A DNA stretch of 64,000 bases from Dyadobacter chenhuakuii (GTDB taxonomy: Bacteria; Bacteroidota; Bacteroidia; Cytophagales; Spirosomataceae): NCBI RefSeq assembly GCF_023821985.2, contig NZ_CP098805.1, positions 4,894,501 to 4,958,500 on the forward strand, in the 5' to 3' direction. The position numbers and the translations under genes were made by a program. Below, one piece after another: positions 50,763 through 60,257 of this stretch. Numbering within the stretch: the first letter of the stretch is position 1; each line of letters begins with the position of its first letter. The notes below the pieces were generated by a model. The model was not told the DNA's origin. It saw only the letters and a program-made list of their open reading frames with translations, and did not search any database.

Positions 50763-51188
50763 ATGAGTAGTTTGAGCCGCTTTTGCAATGTTATTATTCT
50801 ATTTGCCGCTCTGGAGAGCCGAAGCAGCGCGTAATCTTTAACAAAAAAGATAGTGCTTAAATTTTGGACACCGGTGATTATTTACAAATTAATAAGGTAA
50901 AGACACATTGAGCAATAATTAGGCAATATTTCCGTAGATTTGATGACAGCCGTTTAATCAGTCAGAATTTTTAGAGAAATGTCTACGTTTTTCTCAGTTT
51001 AGCTAAGAAAATCACAATAGAAAGCTTTTTTCTAATTACTTTAATTTGTTATTTTGCGGTGTTGAAAGTTATCGGAGAAATTATCAAATGTTTATATAGA
51101 TAATAAAAATATAGTGTGTGTATAGTGTGAAACAGGGCATGGAAATTTTTCTATGCCTTTGTTTTTTTTATAACCACCTCGTTTTCAA
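50763..51188. other. 426-bp AT-rich intergenic region with an orphan plus-strand terminator
   Basis: It lies between dnaG and the end of the polysaccharide operon (both minus strand). No ORF, tRNA or exact TAnnTTTG for dnaG was found. The right half holds a terminator-like hairpin facing plus (51130-51169) and, about 80-120 bp before it, the promoter-like string AATTTGTTATTTTGCGG near 51045-51060, making a short plus-strand transcript possible. Confidence 0.5.
51050..51169 (+). ncRNA. Candidate small RNA (very tentative)
   Basis: The only visible signals are a hairpin of about 14 bp (arms AAACAGGGCATGG and CTATGCCTTTGTTT, 51130-51164) followed by eight T on the plus strand, and an AT-rich promoter-like string ending TATTTTGCGG about 80 bp before. 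Both flanking genes are on the minus strand, so this terminator serves no known gene. The start is not determined, and the whole transcript is a hypothesis. Confidence 0.25.
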
Positions 51189-52154
51189 TTATATATATTG
51201 CTGATAAAGGTCGATTAACTTACTTACTGCGTTCGTTTCCTCCGTTTCGCATTCGTTTTGCAAGCGAATTCTCCCTCTCTTAAGTTCTTCGATCAGGTTA
51301 ATGTTTGCAATGTCCTCATACACAACGCAAAAGCGAGCTCTGGAAACGCTATTCGAAGCCAGCGCCACTACATTACACGCATGTGCTTCGTATATGGAGA
51401 GCGAAACCCCGTCCGTCGTTGTGTTCCTGATAAATGCGTCTGAAACGCGCAAAATATTCGTGAAATCATGCGGGCCGTCAATGAATAGTACATTTTTTGG
51501 AACGCTCCCGAAGGATTTTTCGATGAAAGGTCGATAGTTACCGGAAGGATCGGAGATGACCAGGCCTCCAGAATTTACATTACGCATACTGTTAATGATC
51601 TGCGAAATCCCGTAAGTTTCCTTTGCGTTTTTGTCAAAAGCAAGATTCCATGCATTTGTACAAAACAAAAATTCAAAGCGTTTACGGAAATCGCTTAGCT
51701 GCTGCGCACATTGTGGGTCCAGTGGAATGATGCGGGCAGCCGGGATGAATGTGGAGATGAGCAGCGCGTTGGGATTACAACATTTGGCTTTTGTGAAACT
51801 TTCATCGTTCTGGACAATCGGCACTGCGCAGAAGAAGGCGGACACGCGAACTGCCCAATTTCCCGCAAAACGATATCGTTCCCAGTTTCCATGATAAGTC
51901 AGAAGCAGCCGCTTCCTGATTAGAACACATAGCATGGCAAACAGCAACTGAAAATAGGGGTTGGATGCATGCAGGTGAATGGTTCGATGCCTGATGATTT
52001 TCCTGATAATGTTCACCCATTTGTCAGTTTTGAAATCACAAAAGGTGAAACGGTCGAATCCATTTCGTGGCAAATGTTCAATTAACCGGCTTACATGCAT
52101 GGTAACCCCTCCAATCGGTGGCGGAAGCCGCCCAATGATCAGCACCTTATTCAT
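51189..52154 (-). CDS. GT-B fold glycosyltransferase of the nonulosonate/polysaccharide operon
   Basis: 321 residues. Glycosyltransferase-like Rossmann start VLIIGRLPPPIGGVTMHVSRL, then LLTYHGNWERYRFAGN, and a C-terminal part with FCTNAWNLAFDKNAKETYG, VLFIDGPHDFTNILRVSDAFIRNTTTDGVSLSIYEAHAC (donor-binding region of GT4-like enzymes, with the E in SIYEAHAC) and a final short helix. The acceptor and sugar are unknown. It overlaps the polymerase gene by 8 bp and is the last gene of the operon. Its two neighbours make a surface polysaccharide role nearly certain. Confidence 0.85.
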   Translation of the reverse strand: MNKVLIIGRLPPPIGGVTMHVSRLIEHLPRNGFDRFTFCDFKTDKWVNIIRKIIRHRTIHLHASNPYFQLLFAMLCVLIRKRLLLTYHGNWERYRFAGNWAVRVSAFFCAVPIVQNDESFTKAKCCNPNALLISTFIPAARIIPLDPQCAQQLSDFRKRFEFLFCTNAWNLAFDKNAKETYGISQIINSMRNVNSGGLVISDPSGNYRPFIEKSFGSVPKNVLFIDGPHDFTNILRVSDAFIRNTTTDGVSLSIYEAHACNVVALASNSVSRARFCVVYEDIANINLIEELKRGRIRLQNECETEETNAVSKLIDLYQQYI

Positions 52155-53550
52155 CTGCTAATCCAATATGCCCTTTTTGAACATGTCGACAGTAGAAATA
52201 AATGCACATTAACAGGATAGGAGCCAGGCAGTTGATCGTCACGCTCTTTGCTGGCAGGATCACGAAAACACTGCCAACTGTATGATTGTAAATCAGATAA
52301 AAGGTGAAACTGACTAACAACAAGCCCAGCTTTCTATCCATTTTGCATACGGAAATAAGCTGGATCAGCAGGCTAATAAATAAGCCGTAAAAATAAACCA
52401 GACCAAGCATTCCATTTTCGGCGAGTAAGGTATAAAACAGCGAATGCGCTTCGCGGTAACCTGGGCCCAGCGTTTCAAAACTGCCGGTTCCGTGGCCGGT
52501 TAGCGGTTTCAGGATAAATAAATGATAGGCTATTTCATAAATTTCAGCCCGTCCGCTGATCTCCTGCAACTTGTCAAGAAGAGAATCTGTCGCCAGCAAA
52601 TCGCTAAATCTCAATGTCCAGAAATATGCCATATCCGAGTCCTGGTATTGAGAAAGAAGATCCGGGACAAAACCGATTATCCCGAAAGCCAAGAGCAAAA
52701 AGTGCCAGAACCGAAAATGATTTCCGGCCAGTATTGACGTCAGTATCATATAGGGAATGATCAGCAGGACGGCACCGCGGGAGAATGAGAGTACGACCAC
52801 ACTGAGCAAAATTGCGTAAAGCGTTAGTCTGACCAAGCTGTTCAATGCATGCCTGGAAGCATAAAGCAATACAAATGGCCAAAGAAGAATGAAGTACGCC
52901 ATTGTAACATTCGTATCGGTAATGTTCCGGGTCGCCAGTAAGTTATCCGAACCCATGTAGCTGGCTCCGGCAACGACTAATCCGAAAGTCCCGATGCCAA
53001 GAATAATATATAAGGCGCAGAGATAAAGTTCCAGATTTTCAGCAAAGTCAATAGCTGTGCTAACTTGTTTCAGGTAAATGAAAAAGAATGGCAGCACTAT
53101 CAAATAGAGCAGAAATCCACCGGAAACAATGTTTCCGAAATTCGGTGAAATCAGGAGAAAGAATGCCTGAATATTGATCCAGGAAAACAGAAACAGCTTT
53201 TCACCCTGAGTCAGAGAAACGGGTTTTCGAAGGGAGAAATAAGCGAAATAGCAGCTCAGGATTCCAAAGGGCGCTAACCGCCAAAATGAATTGGCGCCTG
53301 CAGTAAATGCATATTTTTGAAATAAATGTAGAAACTGCGTGAAAACCGGAATGGCGAGCACATGGAAAAGCTTGTGTTTGGAGGCGGAAAGGAGACTGAT
53401 AATGCAGTAAATGTAGAATGCAAGGACCAGAGAGGTTTGCATTTCATCCTCACCCAAAAGCAAAACTTGCTCAAAAAACTTTCCTAAAGTCAACACGAGC
53501 ATGCATGCCGCCAGCCAGTAGATTGCTGCTTGAATTCCTAGTCGAGCCAT
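52147..53550 (-). CDS. Wzy-like O-antigen polymerase/ligase family membrane protein
   Basis: 467 residues with about 11-13 membrane helices. It has the polymerase-family loop LTGHGTGSFETLGPGYREAHSLFYTLLAENGMLGLVYFYG, with its conserved His and Glu-Asn-Gly, in the C-terminal third. Such proteins either polymerise repeat units (Wzy) or ligate O-antigen (WaaL); the place in an operon with nonulosonate genes and glycosyltransferases favours a polymerase. ATG at 53550, overlapping the previous gene's stop by 13 bp. Confidence 0.8.
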   Translation of the reverse strand: MARLGIQAAIYWLAACMLVLTLGKFFEQVLLLGEDEMQTSLVLAFYIYCIISLLSASKHKLFHVLAIPVFTQFLHLFQKYAFTAGANSFWRLAPFGILSCYFAYFSLRKPVSLTQGEKLFLFSWINIQAFFLLISPNFGNIVSGGFLLYLIVLPFFFIYLKQVSTAIDFAENLELYLCALYIILGIGTFGLVVAGASYMGSDNLLATRNITDTNVTMAYFILLWPFVLLYASRHALNSLVRLTLYAILLSVVVLSFSRGAVLLIIPYMILTSILAGNHFRFWHFLLLAFGIIGFVPDLLSQYQDSDMAYFWTLRFSDLLATDSLLDKLQEISGRAEIYEIAYHLFILKPLTGHGTGSFETLGPGYREAHSLFYTLLAENGMLGLVYFYGLFISLLIQLISVCKMDRKLGLLLVSFTFYLIYNHTVGSVFVILPAKSVTINCLAPILLMCIYFYCRHVQKGHIGLADE

Positions 53551-54923
53551 TCCGCAATGATTTTAGCAGTGAAATTCACTGATTCACTTTCTGTAAAATG
53601 TGTGAATGGCGCAATGGCTGCAAGCTTTTCTTGGTGACCTATGTCTTGCAAGCTGGTTTTTAATGCATTATATAATTGCTGTCGGTTTGTCACGACTTTG
53701 TCTATTTGCAGCGCATTCAGCGGAACCTGATGTGCATAATCGTAAAGCCTTTGTACGGATTGGTGGTAGGGAAGTGGCATTTTGCCATCATAAGCAATGC
53801 TGATAACAGGTTTTTTGCAAGCCGCAGCATCCAGTTTCATCGTGGAAGCAAATTGAACGCACACATCACAAATCCGCAGCATCTGGGCTAGCGAATGCAG
53901 AAAGTCCAGCTCAGGAAACCAATTGTAAAACAGTTCATGGTTTGTCGCAGGCAGGTTTTTAGGATGCCATAATGTGACAAATTGCTCACGGGCGATGTGC
54001 GCATATGCATTTGCATCATCCCCGGGATGGCATCGCATGATGACGTGCACGTTGTTTTCGCCTCTTGCAAATTGCAGCACGTCTTCTATGATTTCCAGTT
54101 GATTAGGAAAATGCCGATTGGCACTCGTAGCGATCAGAATTATAAATTTGCCGCTTTTCACATTAAAAAGTCTTCTAGCGCGCTCATAGTATGCTTCGGA
54201 CCGATGCTGAAAATAGCAGTCAAATCGCGGAATGCCGGTAGCGACAACCTTTGGGCGCTTTAACTTAAAAATGGAATAGAAATGCAGAAATTCGTTTTTC
54301 ATGAAATCATTCCAGACCAATGTGCAATTATGGTCAGCGTTAATAAGGCCTTTGGAGGTGAGGTTATCCCAACTAATGATCATTGCCAGTGACTTGACAT
54401 GATGTCTTCCAAGAAAGTTTACGACCTGATTTTCTCTCAAATCCAACGGCGACGAGGAAATTACGCCTTTGAAATGGTAGGCGAGGAGCGGTTTTAACCT
54501 GATTGATAAAGATGTGAGAGTGATAATAACCCGTCTTAATGCACATAACGCAGTTTTGGTAATGTGCAACAGGCTCAGAATCCAAAGCAACTTTCGAATC
54601 AGCAAGCCTTTCCATTTCTCTTCATTTTGATATTTAATAGTCTGAGTGATAATGTTGAAATGATAAGCAAAAAGTGCCTTTTCTATTTTTCTCAGATAGC
54701 AAAGCCAGGCCGATTCACGCGGAAAATCTACATGAATTAGCTTCAATTGAAGATTGAAATGCTTGTTAATCTCGGCTAGTTCAGCAGTACGGATCATCGT
54801 TGACATGATATAAACGTCATATTTAATTCCCAATCTTTTAATTAAACCGCTGTGAATGATATTCATAGCCGCAAAACTGTTGGTTACGAGAATTAAGAGA
54901 CGTTGCTTTGTTGCTTCCTCCAT
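53538..54923 (-). CDS. GT-B fold glycosyltransferase or related surface-carbohydrate enzyme
   Basis: 461 residues. The N-terminal part (LILVTNSFAAMNIIHSGLIKRLG) and the C-terminal part have the two-domain GT-B layout: IILIATSANRHFPNQLEIIEDVL, VHVIMRCHPGD, LAQMLRICDVCVQFASTMKLDAAACKKPVISIAYDG. The last block is like the nucleotide-sugar binding region of poly-glycerophosphate and similar transferases. I could not tell the donor. It overlaps neuA by 31 bp and the polymerase gene by 13 bp, the closest packing in the window. Confidence 0.75.
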   Translation of the reverse strand: MEEATKQRLLILVTNSFAAMNIIHSGLIKRLGIKYDVYIMSTMIRTAELAEINKHFNLQLKLIHVDFPRESAWLCYLRKIEKALFAYHFNIITQTIKYQNEEKWKGLLIRKLLWILSLLHITKTALCALRRVIITLTSLSIRLKPLLAYHFKGVISSSPLDLRENQVVNFLGRHHVKSLAMIISWDNLTSKGLINADHNCTLVWNDFMKNEFLHFYSIFKLKRPKVVATGIPRFDCYFQHRSEAYYERARRLFNVKSGKFIILIATSANRHFPNQLEIIEDVLQFARGENNVHVIMRCHPGDDANAYAHIAREQFVTLWHPKNLPATNHELFYNWFPELDFLHSLAQMLRICDVCVQFASTMKLDAAACKKPVISIAYDGKMPLPYHQSVQRLYDYAHQVPLNALQIDKVVTNRQQLYNALKTSLQDIGHQEKLAAIAPFTHFTESESVNFTAKIIAEWLD

Positions 54924-55615
54924 ATTTTAAAAAAGATTTCAGCGAGCTCCCAGTCCTCTGGTGTATTGATGTTGATATCGGGTAAACTTTTATCCTCATA
55001 GCCAACCATTTTCCCGCCCATCAGCAGATCCTTGTCGAGCAGGGTGGTTTTTAGGAGGTAAATCTTTCCATCCCGACAAAAAGTATCAGGCAACTCCTGT
55101 CGTCGCGTAGGCATATCTTCATGCTGCACAACCCGTTGCAATGCGTTGCCGGTTACACCAAGTGACCAAAGTGGATGGTACTTCTCCGGGATTTTTCTAA
55201 TGGTTACCAGGCTATCCGCATCCGTTTCCAGCATGTGCGCAAAGGCTTGATCGATCAAATCCCAGGCCCGACATGGCGAGGTGGGCTGCAACAGGCATAT
55301 GTAGTCAAACTCCGTTTGTTGCTCTTTGAAATAGTTTACGGCGTGTTTTACCACTTCCAACGATGGCGTGTCGTCAGCCGCCAGTTCCGAGGGCCTCACA
55401 AACGGCGCTTCCACGCCTTCCCAACTTTTTGCAAAAGCAATGGTTTCCGCACAATCGCTCGATACGACAATCCTGGTAAGAAGTTCGGATGCCAATGCAG
55501 ATTCGATCGAATATTGGATAAGGGGCTTGCCGGCAAGCAGTCTCATGTTTTTCCCCGGGATTTCCTTGGAACCTTTCCTGGCTGGAATGATGGCTAGTAT
55601 TGATTTAGAATCCAT
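54893..55615 (-). CDS. neuA: CMP-nonulosonic acid (N-acylneuraminate) cytidylyltransferase
   Basis: 240 residues. It uses CTP to activate sialic acid or a relative. The signature IPARKGSKEIPGKNMRLLAG (10-29) is at the N-terminus, followed by IVVSSDCAETIAFAKSWEG, PFVRPSELAADDTPSLEVVKHAV, YICLLQPTSPCR and FCRDGKIYLLKT. The length fits the bacterial NeuA core without an extra esterase domain. NeuB and NeuC follow upstream in the same order as in known sialic acid operons. The sugar (Neu5Ac, legionaminic or another) is not decidable by eye. Confidence 0.92.
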   Translation of the reverse strand: MDSKSILAIIPARKGSKEIPGKNMRLLAGKPLIQYSIESALASELLTRIVVSSDCAETIAFAKSWEGVEAPFVRPSELAADDTPSLEVVKHAVNYFKEQQTEFDYICLLQPTSPCRAWDLIDQAFAHMLETDADSLVTIRKIPEKYHPLWSLGVTGNALQRVVQHEDMPTRRQELPDTFCRDGKIYLLKTTLLDKDLLMGGKMVGYEDKSLPDININTPEDWELAEIFFKIWRKQQSNVS

Positions 55616-56754
55616 TAATAGGTGATTTGTTTGTGTGTGTTTAAATCCGCTTTGGCCAGCAAATCGGCAATTTGTAGCCCCGCATGTCCATTGCCGTATA
55701 TCAATGAGCTTTTGTAAGGACCGTTTGCAACCTGTTTTTGCACTGCTTCTATGATTGCTTCGGGATCAAAATTCACGTCAATGACATTGCAGGATCTTTC
55801 CCGGCCGCTTTGCCTGCTGCCAATGTTCACAACCGGAATGCTCAGCAATGATCCCTCCCTGATGCCTGTGCTGGAATTTCCGACGAGGCACGCACAATGT
55901 TTAATGAGCTTCAAAAACGTTTCCGGATTTAGGTTTCGCAGAAAATGGATCTTGTGATTCTTCGACATTTCACTATATCGCTGGATTTCTTTCATAATGC
56001 GGTCAGCGCCGTAATCTGCATTGGGAGTAAACCAGAATGTTGGAATTTGCAGCGCCTCAACGGCCGTAAGCAAACTCTTAAACTGATCTTTAATCAACCC
56101 GCCCGCATTCGTCACCGGATGCTGCATAACCACCAGATATTTGCTCGCGGGAAATTTTGAATGGCCACATTCATAGTCGAATTGCGGGGAGGCATCACTT
56201 TTCGCCTGTATCGCAAGATCGATGGACGGGCAGCCCGTATGCCATACTTTGTCTGGATTTTCGCCCATAGCAATCAGGCGCGCGCGGGCAGACGCCGTTG
56301 CTACGAAATGCATATCCGCGAGCTTGGAAACTGCATGCCGCACACGCTCGTCAATGTTGCCGGTCACTTCGCCACCTTGTACGTGCGCCAGGGGAATGTT
56401 CATAAAGGAAGCGGCTATCGCAGCAGACATTGTTTCGTAGCGGTCGGCAATGGTTACCACGATATCCGGCCGTGTATTTTCCAATACAGAAGCCAACTCA
56501 ATGATTCCCAGGCCGGTTGTTTTTGCATCAGCCGTGGCGTTTTCGTTTTCAAGCAGGTTGGAAACCTTTATAATGTTCCTGAAACCGTCCCGTGCGAGGA
56601 GGTTTTGCATTCCGCCATACTTATCCAGCAGACCGCTGCCGGTAAGCACGAGTTGCAGCCGGAGTAACGGATGCGCTTTTATAGCAATAAGTAGTGTTTT
56701 GATCCTGCTATAACTGGCTCTTGCAGTGATTACTACGCAAATTTTTCGTTTCAT
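55615..56754 (-). CDS. neuC: UDP-N-acetylglucosamine 2-epimerase (hydrolysing), NeuC family
   Basis: 379 residues. Converts UDP-GlcNAc (or a related UDP-sugar) to ManNAc (or its analogue). Seen: VVITARASYSRIKTLLIAIK, VVTIADRYETMSAAIAASFMNIPLAHVQGGEVTGNIDERVRHAVSKLADMHF (the family signature with the catalytic Asp, Glu and His region), KYLVVMQHPVTNAG, and LKLIKHCACLVGNSSTGIREGSLLSIPVVNIGSRQSGRERSCNVIDV. It begins at the last base of the neuA ATG (1-bp overlap) and overlaps neuB by 4 bp. Confidence 0.92.
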   Translation of the reverse strand: MKRKICVVITARASYSRIKTLLIAIKAHPLLRLQLVLTGSGLLDKYGGMQNLLARDGFRNIIKVSNLLENENATADAKTTGLGIIELASVLENTRPDIVVTIADRYETMSAAIAASFMNIPLAHVQGGEVTGNIDERVRHAVSKLADMHFVATASARARLIAMGENPDKVWHTGCPSIDLAIQAKSDASPQFDYECGHSKFPASKYLVVMQHPVTNAGGLIKDQFKSLLTAVEALQIPTFWFTPNADYGADRIMKEIQRYSEMSKNHKIHFLRNLNPETFLKLIKHCACLVGNSSTGIREGSLLSIPVVNIGSRQSGRERSCNVIDVNFDPEAIIEAVQKQVANGPYKSSLIYGNGHAGLQIADLLAKADLNTHKQITY

Positions 56755-57755
56755 AGCAAATCACTGAAATTCAGGAATGACCACTTAGGAAGATCGCGCT
56801 GCAATTGCCTGCCAACGACCGTTTCAAAATGCGCAGCCGACACACCATATCCCGCTGGTTTCTTCGCTTCCAGGTCGTACAACGTCAAAATGTGACCTCT
56901 GTCTAAGTCATTATTGACTGCCAGCGACTTACCAAAAGTTGTCTTCAACATTGCATACTCTGAACTATCAGCTTTATCAACCGGAAATTTCATTGCCGTT
57001 TCAATCTGCCGGACGCCCTTTACAAGCTGCTTGACCTGATCAATATTTATGGAAGACGTGGAGTCCGGGCCAAACATTCTCTGATCAAATGTGACATGAA
57101 ATTCCAGAATCTCGGCTCCCGTGGCAGCCGCTGCAAGACAAGCATAGATGTCTCCCGAATGGTCAGAAAACCCAACCGGGATCTGGAAACGATCTTTCAA
57201 GAGAGGGATCACATTCAATCCCCACTGATGCGGACCGGTAGGATAGGACGATGTGCATTGCAATAGTGAAAGCTTGCATTTGCCCCTCACCGCCGCTATC
57301 GCGCTGTCCAGCTCGGCAAGGGAGCTCATTCCGGAGGAAAGCGTCATTTCGGTTGCCAGCTTTGCAGCGAAGGAAAGCAGCAGAAGATTACTCATTTCCC
57401 CGGATCCGATCTTGATCCTGCTAACACCAATTCTTTCCAACAATCCAACTGCGCTGATGGAAAACGGGCTTGCCACGAAATCCAGATTTTTCTGCTCGCA
57501 ATGTGCCTTTAAGCCTGCCCATTCTTCTTCCGAAAACTCCATTCTTTTCCAATAGTCCATCCGGGAAAGGTCGTTATAGGAAAAATTTTTCCGGAACGGT
57601 TCGTGAATGCTGCTTTCCGCCTCCGCAATGTGAACCTGAAATTTGATAGCGTTAACGCCGCTCGATGCCAGCGCGTCAATGTAGGAGTGCGCCAGCCCCA
57701 AGCTTCCTTCATGCGCCTGGCCGATCTCCGCCATCATGTAAATGTTGTTTTGCAT
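56751..57755 (-). CDS. neuB: N-acetylneuraminate (or related nonulosonic acid) synthase
   Basis: 334 residues. Condenses phosphoenolpyruvate with ManNAc or an analogue. The TIM barrel start MMAEIGQAHEGSLGLAHSYIDA, INAIKFQVH, and the metal/PEP residues in CTSSYPTGPHQWGLNVI, IPVGFSDHSGDIYACLAAAATGAEILEFHVTFDQRMFGPDSTSS. The C-terminal SAF-like domain (about 275-334: GKSLAVNNDLDRGHILTLYDLEAKKPAGYGVS) completes the enzyme. It lies 31 bp after the wzc-type gene and starts the neuBCA set. Confidence 0.92.
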   Translation of the reverse strand: MQNNIYMMAEIGQAHEGSLGLAHSYIDALASSGVNAIKFQVHIAEAESSIHEPFRKNFSYNDLSRMDYWKRMEFSEEEWAGLKAHCEQKNLDFVASPFSISAVGLLERIGVSRIKIGSGEMSNLLLLSFAAKLATEMTLSSGMSSLAELDSAIAAVRGKCKLSLLQCTSSYPTGPHQWGLNVIPLLKDRFQIPVGFSDHSGDIYACLAAAATGAEILEFHVTFDQRMFGPDSTSSINIDQVKQLVKGVRQIETAMKFPVDKADSSEYAMLKTTFGKSLAVNNDLDRGHILTLYDLEAKKPAGYGVSAAHFETVVGRQLQRDLPKWSFLNFSDLL

Positions 57756-57786
57756 AGTGTGATCGATGATTTGATATAATGATACG

Positions 57787-60117
57787 TTATGATTTTCGCC
57801 TTATGGCGTTGAACAAATGACGTTTCTCTTTTCTGTAATAACCATAACTGTATCCAGGTATTTCCTTCGTGTCATTCAATATCAAATGCATTCTGGGCAA
57901 CTGTTTGGCATCCTGGATATCCTTGATAATTTCCAACTGGCTTTTAAATGTAAATTGCTGGCGAACGACATATAAGGACATGTCGGCCAAATGGCTCAGC
58001 AAGCTGGCGTCTGTAACCAATCCTATCGGAGGCGTGTCCAAAACGATATAGTCGTATCGCGTTTTTAATGAATTAATCAGTTGATCCACTTTTGGTAAGC
58101 CTAGTAATTCCGCAGGATTGGGTGGAACGCTGCCCGCTGTGATGAACGCAAACGGATGTTTTGAAGACGGGTGCTGGATGTATTCCTGGAAATTTACATC
58201 AGACAAAATGTAATTTGTGAAACCCTCTTCTTTCAGCATGAGGTCCTTCGCCAGCCGCGGCCTGCGCAGGTCGAGTTCCAGAAGCAAGACCTTCTTATTT
58301 GTGAGTGCAAGCGAACCGCACAGGTTAACGGCAATAAAAGATTTCCCTTCACCGCCCATGCTGGATGTTAACAGGATAACCTGATTTTGTCGAGGCGCCG
58401 AAAGAAATTGTACATTGGTTCGCAAAACCCGAAACTGCTCGGCAATAGGACTTTGCGAATGTGAATAAATACTTGTTTCCAAGCTATAATTATGAGATAT
58501 CTCGGCTAGCAAGCTGATATTGAGAAGATCAGCAAGGTCATGTTTGCCTGTGACTTTGGTGTTGAGAATGTGCCTTAAATGAATAATTGCCAGCGGTAAA
58601 CCAATGCCGATAAAGCCGGACATCAGCATAACCAACTGCTTATTCGGTTTAACAGGCTCGGGACCAGCTTTGGGTTTGTCGATAATTCGTGCGTTGGCAA
58701 ACGTGGACGATCTTGATATGGAAGTTTCTACGCCTTTTTTCAGCAACAAAATGTAGAGCTCCTGCTTAATTTGCTGCTGCCTTTTCGCTTCAAAAAAGAG
58801 CCGTTCAACTGCAGGAATAAGCTTTATCTCTCGTTGAACCTCATCATTATAGCTGCTCATAGCCAGCATTCCTATCCGCAAATCACCATGTTGGGCATTT
58901 AGGTTGGCAATCAAATCTTGTCTCAGGCGGTTGAGCTGCGCTTTCAAACCCAGGACATTCGGATGCGATTCATGCATTGTTACCAAATCATTCGTAAGGG
59001 CCAATTGAGTTGCATTGTATTTTTCGACAATGGATAGGAAGCCTTGGTCCTGAATTAAAAGCTGAGTGGGAATGATATGTTGCGGATTGGCATGAAGAAA
59101 TTGGAGCAGGGAATCGACAGTTCTCGCCTGAACTTCATACTTGCTTTTATCACGCCCGTATTCAGCCGATTGATTTAGAAGCTGCCGGACATTTTCACTC
59201 AAATCAGTGATATGATGTAAACTTTGAAACCGCTCAATCGCTTTCTCACTATCCGTCAGCTCGACTGAAACTTGATTGAGGTTTTGATTAATAAATGCAA
59301 TGGTGCTGTCAGCAACGCGATTTTTATCATGAATACTGGCTTTGAAATAATTCCGTAACAGCCTGTCCAGAATGGCTTCTCCCTTTGCAGGAATTGCGTC
59401 GGTAAGCGAAAGGTTTACGGTACTGACAAATTTGTTGGTAGCCGCAATGGTGAGCGCTTTTCTGTAATGATCAACCAGGATCTGCCGGTCCTGAATCACG
59501 ATCGAATGCTGATCTTGGGTATCTAGCAGGTGAGAAGTGCGGTATACTATGCAGTGGCCATGGGGAAGGGCTATGCTATCTCCGAAAACACCGGTAAATG
59601 TCTGCGAACCAAGTTGAAGCTTATAATGACCCTTCTCTCCAATCGTTACAACATAGGTGCCTGGTGGACTTTTGGAATGCTGTGCTTGGCTTACAAATCT
59701 TAATCTGAAGGGCGAATTCTTGAACAGTTCAGTCGTTTTTACGCGTCCGGTGGAGTAGTATCGGACATTTAGTTGCAGATCCTCCACGACGCTCTCCATA
59801 AGCGTCCTGCTTTTCAGTATTTCAATCTCATTGTCCACGCTACTTTGCATGGACGACAACCCCATACTTTCCAGGAATGCTGCATCACCAAATTCTGAGC
59901 CTTTCGCATCATCACGAACTAGAATTGATGCTTTTACCAGAAATTGAGGCGTATTGTAGCGAAGATAAAGGAGTCCGAAAGCTACACTGAATACGAGCGA
60001 AACGGTTAGCCAATGCCAGTAGTCCCTGACATCGTTTAGTAATGTCAGCACTTTTTTGACATTTGCCGAGTCTCCTTTATTGATGTTCGTAATGTGTTCC
60101 AACCTCTTCTCCTGCAT
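57787..60117 (-). CDS. Polysaccharide biosynthesis tyrosine autokinase (Wzc-like, PCP plus BY-kinase)
   Basis: 776 residues. N-terminal Wzz-type domain with membrane helices (about 40-55 and 495-515) and a long coiled-coil periplasmic stretch between. The cytoplasmic BY-kinase has Walker A SSMGGEGKSFIAVN (585-598), Walker A' LLELDLRRPR and Walker B YDYIVLDTPPIGLVTDASLL. It ends in a tyrosine cluster GYSYGYYRKEK. It controls chain length and export of the polysaccharide made by the downstream genes. Wza and Wzx genes are not seen in the window. It is the first gene of the operon; the glf terminator stands in front. Confidence 0.93.
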   Translation of the reverse strand: MQEKRLEHITNINKGDSANVKKVLTLLNDVRDYWHWLTVSLVFSVAFGLLYLRYNTPQFLVKASILVRDDAKGSEFGDAAFLESMGLSSMQSSVDNEIEILKSRTLMESVVEDLQLNVRYYSTGRVKTTELFKNSPFRLRFVSQAQHSKSPPGTYVVTIGEKGHYKLQLGSQTFTGVFGDSIALPHGHCIVYRTSHLLDTQDQHSIVIQDRQILVDHYRKALTIAATNKFVSTVNLSLTDAIPAKGEAILDRLLRNYFKASIHDKNRVADSTIAFINQNLNQVSVELTDSEKAIERFQSLHHITDLSENVRQLLNQSAEYGRDKSKYEVQARTVDSLLQFLHANPQHIIPTQLLIQDQGFLSIVEKYNATQLALTNDLVTMHESHPNVLGLKAQLNRLRQDLIANLNAQHGDLRIGMLAMSSYNDEVQREIKLIPAVERLFFEAKRQQQIKQELYILLLKKGVETSISRSSTFANARIIDKPKAGPEPVKPNKQLVMLMSGFIGIGLPLAIIHLRHILNTKVTGKHDLADLLNISLLAEISHNYSLETSIYSHSQSPIAEQFRVLRTNVQFLSAPRQNQVILLTSSMGGEGKSFIAVNLCGSLALTNKKVLLLELDLRRPRLAKDLMLKEEGFTNYILSDVNFQEYIQHPSSKHPFAFITAGSVPPNPAELLGLPKVDQLINSLKTRYDYIVLDTPPIGLVTDASLLSHLADMSLYVVRQQFTFKSQLEIIKDIQDAKQLPRMHLILNDTKEIPGYSYGYYRKEKRHLFNAIRRKS

Positions 60118-60189
60118 GTGGTCTTATTTTCAGTTTAGACGTAGGAGCAAGATATCGGTCACTCGAAAACGAATATTTTTTTCGAAAAA

Positions 60190-60240
60190 AGGCAAAATAA
60201 AAATCCCTGACCCGCTATATATCAGCAGATCAGGGATTTA
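60190..60240 (-). terminator. Terminator after glf
   Basis: Arms AAATCCCTGA (60201-60210) and TCAGGGATTT (60230-60239) form a perfect 10-bp stem, 18 bp after the glf stop, followed on the minus strand by TTTTTATTTTG. Confidence 0.85.
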
Positions 60241-60257
60241 AGTATTAAAATATTTTT

